Positions 42,900 through 53,700 of a DNA stretch of 64,000 nucleotides are shown here, in pieces; positions within the stretch are counted from its first letter, which is position 1; every line of letters begins with the position of its first letter. Source of the DNA: Streptomyces flavofungini (GTDB taxonomy: Bacteria; Actinomycetota; Actinomycetes; Streptomycetales; Streptomycetaceae); assembly GCF_030388665.1 (NCBI RefSeq), contig NZ_CP128846.1:1674001-1738000 (forward strand). The letters are read 5' to 3'. The notes under the pieces were generated by a model. That model made no database searches and was not told the DNA's origin. It was given only the letters and a program-made list of their open reading frames with translations. A program made the translations under genes and the position numbers.

Positions 42900-44027
42900 T
42901 CACGCCTCCCGGACCGCGACGTGCACCGTGTGCGCCGTCAGCAGGAACAGGTCGGCGCGCCGGTGCAGGCTCTCGGGGTCCTGCGGGTCGAGGAGGCGGT
43001 CGAGGGTGGCGCGGTCGTCGGAGTCGAGGATCGGGTTCTCGGAGTCGGCGGCGAAGTCGCGGTAGCGGCCGAACGTGGTGATGATGTGGTCCCGGGCCGC
43101 GTCCGGCAGCGGCGCGGGCAGGTCGACTAGGAAGCTGCGCGTCGCCACGTGACGCAGGCCGGCCGCCGTGAGCAGCGCGGCCCAGTCCTCCGTCGCCTCC
43201 TTCGCGCCCGGCAGGTCGGCCCGCATCCGCGCGAACCACTCCTCGTTGGCCGCGTCCAGGCGGGCCTGGAGCCCGGGGCGGCCGATGCCGAAGTCGCGCG
43301 GCAGGCTGCGCGGCGCGAGGCCCCCTTCGAGGATCGCGAGCGTGCCGCCGGGCGCGAGCCGGTCCGCGAGCGCCGCGAGTGCGGCCACCTGGTCGCCGAC
43401 ATGGTGCACGGAACGCGCCGCCCAGATGAGGTCGGCGGGCGGCAACTCGCCGAGGCCGTTGGGGAGTTCCGCGCGGTGCGTACGCACCCGGTCCGCCAGG
43501 CCGAGGCGCGCCGCGCGCTCCACCGTGCGCGCGAGCAGCGCCTCCTCGGGGTCCGCCGCGATCACCTGGGCCTGCGGGAACACCTCGGCGAACAGGCAGG
43601 CGACGACGCCGGGGCCGCTGCCCGCGTCGACGATCAGGGACGGGTCGCCGTCGGCGGAACCCTCGTCGGCGCGACCTCCCTCACCAGCAGCGGCCCCGTC
43701 ACCAGCGGGGCGCTCACCCTCGCGTACCGCGCGCAGGTCCCGCAGCCAGGCCGCCACCTCGCGGTACACGGGGGCCGTGACCTCCGCGTTCTGCTCCAGA
43801 ACGGGGGCCATGACGGCCCAGTCGATGTCGGCGTGCCCGTGGCTGTGCCCGTGACCTGCCCCCTGCCCATGACCGGTCCCGTGGCTGTGCCCAGGACCGG
43901 CTCCATGACCGTGCCCGGCCCCGAGGCCGTGCCCATGACCGGCCCCATGGTCACGGGCGGTCTCACGCCCATCCCCGTGGCCGTCCTCATGCCTCTGCGC
44001 CACGCCCTCACGCTCCGCCACCGTCAC
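42900..44027 (-). CDS. SAM-dependent methyltransferase with long His/Gly-rich N-terminal tail
   Basis: Class I methyltransferase of 375 residues. Residues 15-65 are an extraordinary His/Gly/Ala stretch with repeated GHGHG and GHSHG units, about 17 His in 50 residues, likely to bind Ni, Zn or Co. The methyltransferase domain follows: SAM motif I is LIVDAGSGPGVVACLFAE, with AADPEEALLARTVERAARLG (motif II region) and ADLIWAARSVHHVGDQVAAL (motif IV/post). The start is GTG 44027. No partner in the window explains the metal tail. The substrate is unknown. Confidence 0.85.
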   Translation of the reverse strand: MTVAEREGVAQRHEDGHGDGRETARDHGAGHGHGLGAGHGHGAGPGHSHGTGHGQGAGHGHSHGHADIDWAVMAPVLEQNAEVTAPVYREVAAWLRDLRAVREGERPAGDGAAAGEGGRADEGSADGDPSLIVDAGSGPGVVACLFAEVFPQAQVIAADPEEALLARTVERAARLGLADRVRTHRAELPNGLGELPPADLIWAARSVHHVGDQVAALAALADRLAPGGTLAILEGGLAPRSLPRDFGIGRPGLQARLDAANEEWFARMRADLPGAKEATEDWAALLTAAGLRHVATRSFLVDLPAPLPDAARDHIITTFGRYRDFAADSENPILDSDDRATLDRLLDPQDPESLHRRADLFLLTAHTVHVAVREA

Positions 44028-44116
44028 CGCCGCCTCTCCTGCGTTCTCGGCGCTTCCGCACCCTTCGTGGTTACGACGCCAGCCTGCTCCCCGTGCGCCG
44101 GTTCCGGCCAGTCGCG

Positions 44117-44131
44117 TTGCCGTTTCGGCAA
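44117..44131 (-). terminator. Small hairpin between the two methyltransferase genes
   Basis: TTGCCGTTTCGGCAA folds into a 6-bp stem with a 3-nt loop, 46 bp behind the upstream methyltransferase stop. It may terminate that transcript or be part of a leader. Confidence 0.35.
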
Positions 44132-44177
44132 ATGGTGGAAGAAGCGTCCGGGAGGGGCCGTCGCCGGTGCCTCAGCC

Positions 44178-44921
44178 TCAGCCCGGCGACTTGCGGAACG
44201 CCTGGAGTGTGAACTGCGGGTCGGGGCGCCGGGCTCCCTGGTCCGGTAGCTCCGCGAGGCGGCGCTCGAAGCGGGCTGCCAGCGGGCTGTCCGGCGGGAC
44301 GCTGGTGAACCAGCCCCGGCGCAGGTCCTCGATCGTGCTGCGGGGGCTGCGGCCCTGGCCGTGGCCGAGGAAGCGGGTCCGGCCCGCGCGGGTGAGGCCG
44401 TACGCGGCCGCGTACTGCTCGACGCGGGCCGCGCCGTCCACCGGTGCCCTGACGGGGCGGCCCGCGAGCACCGCGTCGATGTCGCTGCCCACGTCGTGCG
44501 CCGCGGCCTTGTCGACGGTGGTGACGAGGACCCCGCCGGGCCGCAGGACCCGCGCGCACTCGCCCACGACGGCCGCCGCCTCGTCCGGGTCGGGCAGCAG
44601 GTGCAGCAGCCACACCGCCGACGCCGCGTCGAACGTCCCGTCGCGGAACGGCAGGCTGCGGCTGTCCCCGAGCACGATGCCGCCGGGCACGCGGTCTGCC
44701 GCCATCCGCGCCATGGCGTACGCCGCGTCCACACCCACCACCCGCAGCCCCGGCCGCGCCACGAGCCGCCGCGTGACCAGGCCCGTGCCGCAGGCCACGT
44801 CGAGCAGCGCGCCCGTCCCCGCCGGCAGCAGCGAGCACACCGCCTCGGCGGCGGCCACGGCCCGTGGCTCACCCCCGCGCGACGCGTCGTACCGCACCGC
44901 CTCCTTGCCGTAGTCGAGCAT
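44178..44921 (-). CDS. SAM-dependent methyltransferase (Methyltransf_11 type)
   Basis: Small-molecule-type methyltransferase of 247 residues. Motif I is LLDVACGTGLVTRRL, motif II VVGVDAAYAMARMA, then SRSLPFRDGTFDAASAVWLLHLL (motif IV) and RVLRPGGVLVTTVDKAA (post I). ATG 44921 starts MLDYGKEAVRYDASRGGEPRA, typical of UbiE-like enzymes. It lies 150 bp upstream of the His-rich methyltransferase on the same strand. The substrate is not predictable. Confidence 0.92.
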   Translation of the reverse strand: MLDYGKEAVRYDASRGGEPRAVAAAEAVCSLLPAGTGALLDVACGTGLVTRRLVARPGLRVVGVDAAYAMARMAADRVPGGIVLGDSRSLPFRDGTFDAASAVWLLHLLPDPDEAAAVVGECARVLRPGGVLVTTVDKAAAHDVGSDIDAVLAGRPVRAPVDGAARVEQYAAAYGLTRAGRTRFLGHGQGRSPRSTIEDLRRGWFTSVPPDSPLAARFERRLAELPDQGARRPDPQFTLQAFRKSPG

Positions 44922-45153
44922 CAGGCACCCGCTCCGTTCCCCGCGCGGCCCCGGCCGGGCCCCGGTCCGGGCGGAAGGCTTCCCGCGGGCCGCGAACCGG
45001 GTGGGCGCCGCATGGCCGTGACCGGACCCGACGAGCGCCGCACGGCCACGCCGGGACGTACCCCCGGCCCTCCGGGAAGCGTCCCTGGCGGCAGTGCGCG
45101 TCCTGCCGCGGCGGCGCGCGCCTGCCCGCCCCGCCGCCCCGTTCCGTACCGCA

Positions 45154-45513
45154 TCATTCCGCTCCGTGGCCCGTCGCCAGCGCCTCGACCCTGCGGGCCA
45201 GTTCGAAGTCGAGGTCGGTGAGGGCGCCGCCCGCGCTGTGGGTGTTCACGGCAAGCGCCACGGTGTTGTAGCCGAGGGTCACTTCGGCGTGGTGGCCCAG
45301 TTCCTCCTGGACCTGGGAGACGTGCACGACGAACGCGGTGGCCGCGAAGTGCGAGGGGAGGCGGTAGGCGCGGGTGAGCTTCACCTCGGCGGCACCGGAT
45401 CCGGCGGAGGCGGCAGCAGCACCGGCCTCCGCGTGGCCCGATGCGAGCGACCAGCCGGGAAGCTCGGCGAGCCGGTCCTCGATCTCCTTCTGCGAGAGCG
45501 GTTCGAGAGGCAT
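45154..45513 (-). CDS. 4a-hydroxytetrahydrobiopterin dehydratase (PCD/DCoH)
   Basis: Pterin-4a-carbinolamine dehydratase of 119 residues that recycles the pterin cofactor of aromatic amino acid hydroxylases. The active-site histidine pair is at residues 74-75 in ELGHHAEVTLGYNTVALAVNTH. The N-terminus MPLEPLSQKEIEDRLAELPGW is conserved. Residues 27-43 form an extra Ala/Gly/Ser loop. ATG 45513 has GGAAGGAG upstream. No phenylalanine hydroxylase gene is nearby. Confidence 0.92.
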   Translation of the reverse strand: MPLEPLSQKEIEDRLAELPGWSLASGHAEAGAAAASAGSGAAEVKLTRAYRLPSHFAATAFVVHVSQVQEELGHHAEVTLGYNTVALAVNTHSAGGALTDLDFELARRVEALATGHGAE

Positions 45514-45680
45514 GGCCGCGCTCCTTCCTGCGTTTGTGCGGGTGGGGACCTTGTCGTGCCAGCGTGCCACAGCACCTGCCGGGCGGAGCGGCGCCAGCAC
45601 GCCCCCGCGGGCCGCCGCCGCACACATCCGGCCGCGGCACCGAAGCCCCCGCCGCGCGACCGCTCCCGCCCAGCGGGCCC

Positions 45681-46796
45681 TCAGCGCCGCACGCACTCCC
45701 CCGCCAAGTCGTCCGCCACCGCCGCGATCACCGCGCGCCCCTCGGTCAACCGCACCCACTCCTGGGGCAGTTCGTGGTCGCCGCGCAGCGCACCGACGAG
45801 GTTGCCGCAGACGGAGCCGGTGGAGTCGCTGTCGCCCGAGTGGTTCACGGCCAGGAGCAGCGCGTCCTCGACGACGGGGGTGACGAGGGCGGCGTACACG
45901 CCGATGGCCAGGGCCTCCTCGGCGATCCAGCCCTCGCCCAGGGACGCCACGCGCTCGGCGCTCGGCTCGCCCGCGGCGGCCAGGTCGACGGCGGCAGTGA
46001 GGGCGGTGGACGTCTCCTCGTGCCCGGCGTACCGGGCGAGCAGCCGCAGGGTGCGCAAGGCGGCGCCTTCCAGCGAGTCGCCCTCGACGAGATGCGCGAC
46101 GATCGCGGCGAGCGCGCCCGCCGCGTAGTAGCCGGTCGGGTGGCCGTGGGTGATCTGGGCGCAGCGCGCGGCGAGTTCGAAGGCGCGGTCGGCGGGTGCG
46201 CGCGTGAGGCCGAAGGGCGCGGAGCGCATGACGGTGCCGCAGCCCTTGGAATCGGGGTTGACGCGGCCGCGCGGGCCGAGTTCGAGGGCGGGGTCGGGCA
46301 CGTACCCCTGAGCCAGGCCGCTCAGGCAGGCGTTGCCGGGGGCGCGCCGGGCGTACAGCCAGGCCTGGGAGCTGAGGTCGGCGGGGTCCGGTGGCCCTGG
46401 CGGGGTGTCCGGCCGCGCGTCCTGCGTCGGCCCGGGGCGCGGGTCGGGGCCCGGCTTGTGCTGGGTGTCCAGCCAGCGCAGATACGCCTGTTGGACCAGC
46501 GCGGGCGCCGCGCCCCCGATGCCCTTGCGGCGCTCGCGGGCGTGCGCGGTCCGCAGGGCCTCCGCGGTGAACAGCGTCATCTGGGTGTCGTCGCTGATCC
46601 GGCTGAGGCCCACAGCGTTGACCACCGGCCCCCGCAGGCCGCGCGGTCCGTGCGCGGCGCGGATGGCGTCGAGGGAACTGAACTCGACCGCGTACCCGAG
46701 CGCGTCACCGACCGCGCCGCCGAGCAGACAGCCGCGCACCCGGGCCCGGTACGCGGCGGTTGCCTCCCACGACAGCGGGTCCCACGGATTCGTCAT
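45681..46796 (-). CDS. ADP-ribosylglycohydrolase family protein
   Basis: DraG/ARH-type hydrolase of 371 residues that would remove ADP-ribose from a protein or nucleic acid. It has both metal-site motifs: GCLLGGAVGDALGYAVEF with SRISDDTQMTLFTAEAL, and the C-terminal LAVNHSGDSDSTGSVCGNLVGAL. A Pro-rich insert lies at about residues 112-140. ATG 46796 has GGAGGAG upstream. It is divergent from an XRE regulator with only 28 bp between the starts, so the promoters must overlap and co-regulation is likely. No mono-ADP-ribosyltransferase gene is in the window. Confidence 0.92.
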   Translation of the reverse strand: MTNPWDPLSWEATAAYRARVRGCLLGGAVGDALGYAVEFSSLDAIRAAHGPRGLRGPVVNAVGLSRISDDTQMTLFTAEALRTAHARERRKGIGGAAPALVQQAYLRWLDTQHKPGPDPRPGPTQDARPDTPPGPPDPADLSSQAWLYARRAPGNACLSGLAQGYVPDPALELGPRGRVNPDSKGCGTVMRSAPFGLTRAPADRAFELAARCAQITHGHPTGYYAAGALAAIVAHLVEGDSLEGAALRTLRLLARYAGHEETSTALTAAVDLAAAGEPSAERVASLGEGWIAEEALAIGVYAALVTPVVEDALLLAVNHSGDSDSTGSVCGNLVGALRGDHELPQEWVRLTEGRAVIAAVADDLAGECVRR

Positions 46797-46824
46797 GTGC
46801 TCCTCCTCGATTACCGTCTGTGCC

Positions 46825-47712
46825 ATGCCAACTGTCGCGCCTCGCCGTCGGAACAGTGAAGTCGGTCCCCAGAACGCGGGCACCGGCCGCGCCAAGGGCC
46901 CGCGCAAGCCCGCGCCGTCAGGGGCGGCCGAGCCGTCCGAGGTGGGCGCGCTGCTGCGCGCCTGGCGCGAGGAGCGGCGCGTCAGCCAGCTGGACCTCGC
47001 CCTGCGCGCGGACTCCTCCGCGCGCCACATCAGCTTCGTCGAGACGGGCCGCGCCAGGCCCAGCGAGGACTTCGTCCTGAAGCTCGCCGAGCACCTGGAC
47101 GTGCCCGTGCGCGAGCGCAACGCGCTGCTGCTCGCCGCCGGGTACGCGCCCCGCTTCAAGCAGACCCCCCTCGACGACCCGTCGATGGCCACGCTGCGCG
47201 CCGGTCTGGAACAGCTGCTCCAGGGCTACGAGCCGTATCCGGCGCTGGTCGTCGACGCGACGTACCAGGTGGTCGCCGCGAACAGCGGCATCGCGATGCT
47301 CCTCGACGGGATCCCCGATGACCTGCTCCAACAGCCGCCCAACGCGATGCGCCTCGTGCTGCACCCGCGCGGCCTCGCGCCGAGGATCCGCAATCTGCGG
47401 GAGTGGCGCGAGCATCTGCTGCACCAGATGGGGCGGCAGATCGCCCTGCACCGGTCGGCGGAGCTGAAGGCGCTGTACGAGGAGGTGGCGGCGTACCCCG
47501 TGGCCGATCCCGGCGAGGACACGGCTGCCGACGGGCAGGTGGTGCCCTTCGCGCTGCCGCTCAGGATCGAGCACGAGGGCCGGGTGCTCTCCTTCGTGTC
47601 GTCGATCTCCACGTTCAACACGCCGATGGACGTGACCGTCGCCGAGCTGGCCATCGAGACCCTGCTTCCGGCCGATCCGGCGACGGTCAAGTACCTCCAG
47701 TCGAAGGCGTAG
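46825..47712 (+). CDS. XRE family regulator with MmyB-like ligand domain
   Basis: Regulator of 295 residues. A basic N-terminal tail precedes the XRE helix-turn-helix (LLRAWREERRVSQLDLALRADSSARHISFVETGRARPS, in two helices). The remaining part is a PAS-like MmyB domain (LEQLLQGYEPYPALVVDATYQVVAANSG, then RNLREWREHLLHQMGRQ), found in regulators that bind fatty acids or other lipophilic molecules. ATG 46825 is divergent from the ADP-ribosylglycohydrolase gene across 28 bp, the likely target. The ligand is unknown. Confidence 0.92.
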   Translation: MPTVAPRRRNSEVGPQNAGTGRAKGPRKPAPSGAAEPSEVGALLRAWREERRVSQLDLALRADSSARHISFVETGRARPSEDFVLKLAEHLDVPVRERNALLLAAGYAPRFKQTPLDDPSMATLRAGLEQLLQGYEPYPALVVDATYQVVAANSGIAMLLDGIPDDLLQQPPNAMRLVLHPRGLAPRIRNLREWREHLLHQMGRQIALHRSAELKALYEEVAAYPVADPGEDTAADGQVVPFALPLRIEHEGRVLSFVSSISTFNTPMDVTVAELAIETLLPADPATVKYLQSKA

Positions 47713-47772
47713 CGGGGCGCCGGGCACCCGCGGGAGCGGCGGCCGGGGCGGCCTTTCGGGTGCCGGCCTTCG

Positions 47773-49761
<1,989 letters not shown>

Positions 49762-49810
49762 GTCCAACAACCCCTTCCGACGCGGCGCTACTTCGCCCTC
49801 CAGCACAAAA

Positions 49811-49831
49811 CTTGAGCGGGCTCTTGTCAAT
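49811..49831 (-). promoter_or_regulatory. HAIR-like site and -35 box upstream of dnaK
   Basis: On the plus strand CTTGAGC, seven bases, then TGTCAAT has exactly the spacing of the HspR inverted repeat CTTGAGT-N7-ACTCAAG, with 6/7 and 4/7 matches. On the minus strand TTGACA (49830-49825) would be a consensus -35 for dnaK, with a weak TGTGCT 17 bp further on. Confidence 0.35.
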
Positions 49832-49956
49832 GCCGCGTACGGGGGCGGGGTGTGCGGGCGGAGCGCCGGGCCCGGCTGGGGCGGGCAGGCCCGGGCGGGT
49901 CGAGGCGGGTCGAGGGGAGTCGGGGCAGGGCAGGTGCGGGCAGGGCGGGCAGAGCC

Positions 49957-49973
49957 GGGCGGGGCGGGGCGGG
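49957..49973 (+). other. G-quadruplex-type core in a G-rich tract
   Basis: GGGCGGGGCGGGGCGGG has four G-runs with single-base loops, inside about 130 bp of GGGC/GGTCGAG-rich sequence between dnaK and the osmC terminator. Confidence 0.6.
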
Positions 49974-50027
49974 TCGAGCCGGCCGGAGTGCCGGGTCCCG
50001 GTTCCCGCGCGTCCGGCGCCGGACATG

Positions 50028-50066
50028 GCGAAGCCGCCGGCCGGTGGCTCCGGTCGGCGGCTTCGC
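50028..50066 (-). terminator. Terminator behind the osmC-like gene
   Basis: GCGAAGCCGCCG (50028-50039) and CGGCGGCTTCGC (50055-50066) form a perfect 12-bp stem, 18 bp after the stop of the OsmC-like gene. Confidence 0.75.
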
Positions 50067-50083
50067 GGCGGTCGTGCGGGGGC

Positions 50084-50509
50084 TCAGGCCAGCTTGGCCG
50101 AGAGCGTGATCGTCGTGCCCGTGAGCGCCTGGCTGACCGGGCAGTTGGCCTTGGCGTCCTCGGCGGCCGAGACGAAGGCGGCCTCGTCGAGGCCCGGCAC
50201 CTCGCCCTCGACGGTGAGGTGGATGCCGGTGATGCCGGTGCCCGGCTGGAAGGTCACGTCGGCGGACGTGACGAGCTTGGTGGGCGGGGTGCCCGCGCCG
50301 GTGAGGCCGTGGGAGAGGGCCATGGAGAAGCAGCTGGAGTGCGCGGCGGCGATGAGCTCCTCCGGGCTGGTCTTGCCGTTCGCCTGCTCGGCGCGGGACG
50401 GCCAGGAGACGGCCTGCTGCCCGATGCCCGAGGAGTCGAAGGTCACGGTGCCTGAGCCCTCGGTCAGGCTGCCTTCCCAGACCGTGTGTGCGGAGCGCGT
50501 GGTAGCCAC
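50084..50509 (-). CDS. OsmC family peroxiredoxin-like protein
   Basis: Thiol-dependent hydroperoxide reductase of 141 residues. The two redox cysteines are Cys60 in [13 protein letters not shown] and Cys123 in [12 protein letters not shown], with Glu51 in [10 protein letters not shown] as the supporting residue. This spacing fits OsmC rather than Ohr. ATG 50509 starts [15 protein letters not shown], a typical beginning. It is likely induced by osmotic or oxidative stress; no OhrR-type regulator gene is adjacent. Confidence 0.93.
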   Translation of the reverse strand: MATTRSAHTVWEGSLTEGSGTVTFDSSGIGQQAVSWPSRAEQANGKTSPEELIAAAHSSCFSMALSHGLTGAGTPPTKLVTSADVTFQPGTGITGIHLTVEGEVPGLDEAAFVSAAEDAKANCPVSQALTGTTITLSAKLA

Positions 50510-50728
50510 GATGCCAAATCCCTTCGGTGAAGTTCCTTGGGGTCCATCCGATCACACTCCGGGGCCGGTCCGCGCGCCGGGCGGCCGCGCACGGCCGAAG
50601 GGGGGACCGGCCGCCGCGGGGCCGCCCCGCACGTCCCGGGCACGCCATGCAACGCGATGCCCTCAACCGTGCGTCTGAAGAGGTGAGTTGAGGCGCACGA
50701 CCGAGCGCCTCGGCCGGACGCGACGATC

Positions 50729-53700
50729 GTGAGGGACACGTTGCACCAGCACACTGAGGGAACGACAGCTGGACGCGGGGCGGGCGGGGCGCCCCGGCGG
50801 CGAAGAGCGTACGCGGCGACCGTCGCCGCGGCGGCGGCCGTGGCGCTGGTGACGGGCATGACGGGCCCGGCGGCGGACCCGCAGGGCGCGCCGGACGGCC
50901 GGGCCACCGGCACGACCGCCTCCGGCCCGGGCCCGGGCTCGGCCTCCCCGCGCTCGACCGCCGGGAAGCCGGGCTCCGGCCACCGCCTCACCCTGGTCAC
51001 CGGTGACCGCGTCACCGTCGACGCCAAGGGGCGGGTCACCGGGTTCCGGCCCGCGAAGGGGCGCGAGCACATACCCGTGCGCACCCGCTCCTTCGACGGG
51101 CACACGCTGGTCCTGCCCTACGACGCGCAGCGGCTCATCCGCGCGGGCAAGGTGGACCAGCGCCTGTTCGACGTCACGGAGCTGAGCCGGAAGGCACACC
51201 GCGAGGCGCGGAAGAACGGCCTGAAGCTCATCGTCGGCTACCGGGGCACCGCGGCCCGCGACGCCCGCGCCGACGTGCGCGCGGCAGGTGACACGGCGGT
51301 GCGCCGCACCTTCACGTCCCTGAACGCGGACGCCGTGACGACGCCGGAGCGGGACGCGGCCGCGCTGTGGAAGGCGCTCACCGACGAGCGAGGCACCACG
51401 GCCGCCGGGGTCGGTCGGCTGTGGCTGGACGGCATCCGGCGGGTGAGCCTGGACAAGTCCGTCAAGCAGGTCGGCGTGCCGAAGGCGTGGGAGGCCGGGT
51501 ACGACGGCAAGGGCGTCAGGATCGCCGTCCTGGACACCGGCGTCGACGCCACCCACCCCGATCTGAAGGAGCAGGTCGTCGGGGCGAAGAACTTCACGCC
51601 GTCGCCGGACGCCGATGACCGGTACGGGCACGGCACCCACGTGGCGTCGATCGCGGCGGGCACCGGCGCCAAGAACCCGGCGTACAAGGGCGTCGCGCCC
51701 GGCGCCAAGGTCCTCAGCGGCAAGGTCCTCGGCGACGACGGCCGGGGCAGCGACTCGGGGATCATCGCGGGCATCGACTGGGCCGCCGCGCAGGGCGCCG
51801 ACGTGGTGAACATGAGCCTCGGCGGCGGTGACACCCCGGGTGTCGACCCGGTGGAGGCCGCGATCAACAAGGTCTCCGCCGAGAAGGGCATCCTGTTCGC
51901 GGTCGCGGCGGGCAACGCCGGCGATCCGGGCTCCCTGAACTCCCCGGGCAGCGCGGACGCGGCGCTGACCGTGGGCGCGGTCGACGACAACGACAAGCTG
52001 GCGCCCTTCTCCAGCCAGGGCCCGCGCGTCGGCGACGGCGCGATCAAGCCGGACGTGACCGCGCCCGGCGTCGGCATCACCGCGGCCGCCGCCCCCGGCA
52101 GCGAGATCGAGAAGGAGGTCGGCCAGAAGCCCGAGGGCTATCTGACGATCTCCGGTACGTCGATGGCCACCCCGCACGCCGCGGGCGCCGCCGCCCTCCT
52201 CAAGCAGCAGCACCCCGACTGGAAGCAGCCGGAACTGAAAGGCGCGCTGACCGCGTCCACCAAGGCCGGCACGTACACGGCGTTCCAGCAGGGTTCGGGC
52301 CGCATCGCCGTGGACCGGGCCATCAAGCAGACGGTGATCGCCGACCCGGTGTCCCTCAACTACGGCACCCAGCTGTGGCCGCACACCGACGACAAGCCCG
52401 TCACCAAGAAGGTGACGTACAAGAACCTCGGCACGAAGGACGTCACCCTCGACCTGACCGTGTCGGCCCTCGACCCCAAGGGGCGTCCGGCGCCCACTGG
52501 GTTCTTCACGCTCGGTGCGAAGAAGGTCACCGTCCCGGCGGGCGGCACGGCCTCCGTCGACCTCACGGCCGACACGCGCCTCGGCGGCACGGTCGACGGC
52601 TCCTACTCCGCGTACATCGTGGCGAACGGCGGCGGCCAGAGCGTGCGCACGGCCGCGGCGGTCGACCGCGAGGTCGAGTCGTACGACGTGACGCTGAAGT
52701 CGATCGGCCGTGACGGGCGGCCCACGCCGCACCACGAGACGATGCTGTCGGCGATCACCGGCGCCGGCACCGGCACGAACCTCTTCCCGCACGACCCGTC
52801 CGGCACTGTCACGGTGCGCGTGACCAAGGGGAGTTACCTCCTGGACTCCGCGGTCTACGTCGATCCGCAGAACGGGGACAAGGGCATCGACTGGCTGGTC
52901 CGGCCCGAGCTGACCGTCGACAGGAAGCTGACGGTCACGCTCGACGCCCGCAAGGCCAGGCCGGTCGACATCACCGTCCCGGACCGCGGTGCGAAGCTCG
53001 CCTTCATGGACGCCCGCTACACCTACCAGGGCTACGAGATGGGCGCCCTGCGCGTCAGCGCCTTCCAGAACATGCGCACCGCCCACCTCGGCCCCGCCGT
53101 GCCCGACGGCCTCGGCCAGCAGTGGCTCGGCACCTGGCGCAAGGGCGCCGACACCGCGTACGAGATGTTCCTCGGCGGCGAGGTGACCAAGCTCGCCACC
53201 GGCTTCGTCAAGCACCTCAAGCCCACTGACTTCGCGACCGTGAAGGTGAGGATGGGTGCGTCGTCGGCGAACAAGAAGGGCATCCTGAGCGCGGCGGGCT
53301 ATCTCCCGGATGTGGGCGGCATCTCCATGGTCCCGCCGGTGCAGAAGCTGCCGCGCACCAAGACGCTGCATCTGTCGGCGCTCGGCAAGGTGACGTGGGG
53401 TCTCAACTTCGAGCAGTACGGAGGCGTCGACGAAGAGGGCAACCCGCTCGTCGACGCCTACTACTGGTTCAAGGAGCCGCGCGCCTACAAGGCGGGGCGC
53501 AGCTATCAGGAGTCGTTCGGCGTCGGCGTGTTCGGCCCGCGTGTCGGTGCGGGTGAGGGCGTGTTCCGGGACGGCTCGAAGCTGTACGGGGACCTGCCGC
53601 TGTTCGCCGACGGGAAGGGCAATGCCGGCTGGACGGACCTCACGTCGGTGAAGACGGAGCTGTACCGCGACGGCAGGAAGGTCGGCGCGAACGAGGACCC

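Larger units (their letters stand above)
49762..50083. other. Gap between dnaK and osmC-like genes
   Basis: This 322-bp stretch contains no gene. It holds the candidate dnaK promoter and HAIR-like site (49811-49831), a G-rich low-complexity tract (about 49858-49985) with a quadruplex-type core, and the osmC terminator hairpin (50028-50066). Confidence 0.7.

Noticed and set aside
44028..44177. Possible metal or cobalamin riboswitch ahead of the His-rich methyltransferase
   Set aside because: There are hairpins and GC-rich conserved-looking words, but I could not match the B12 box or a NiCo consensus; left as a suggestion for an Rfam scan only.
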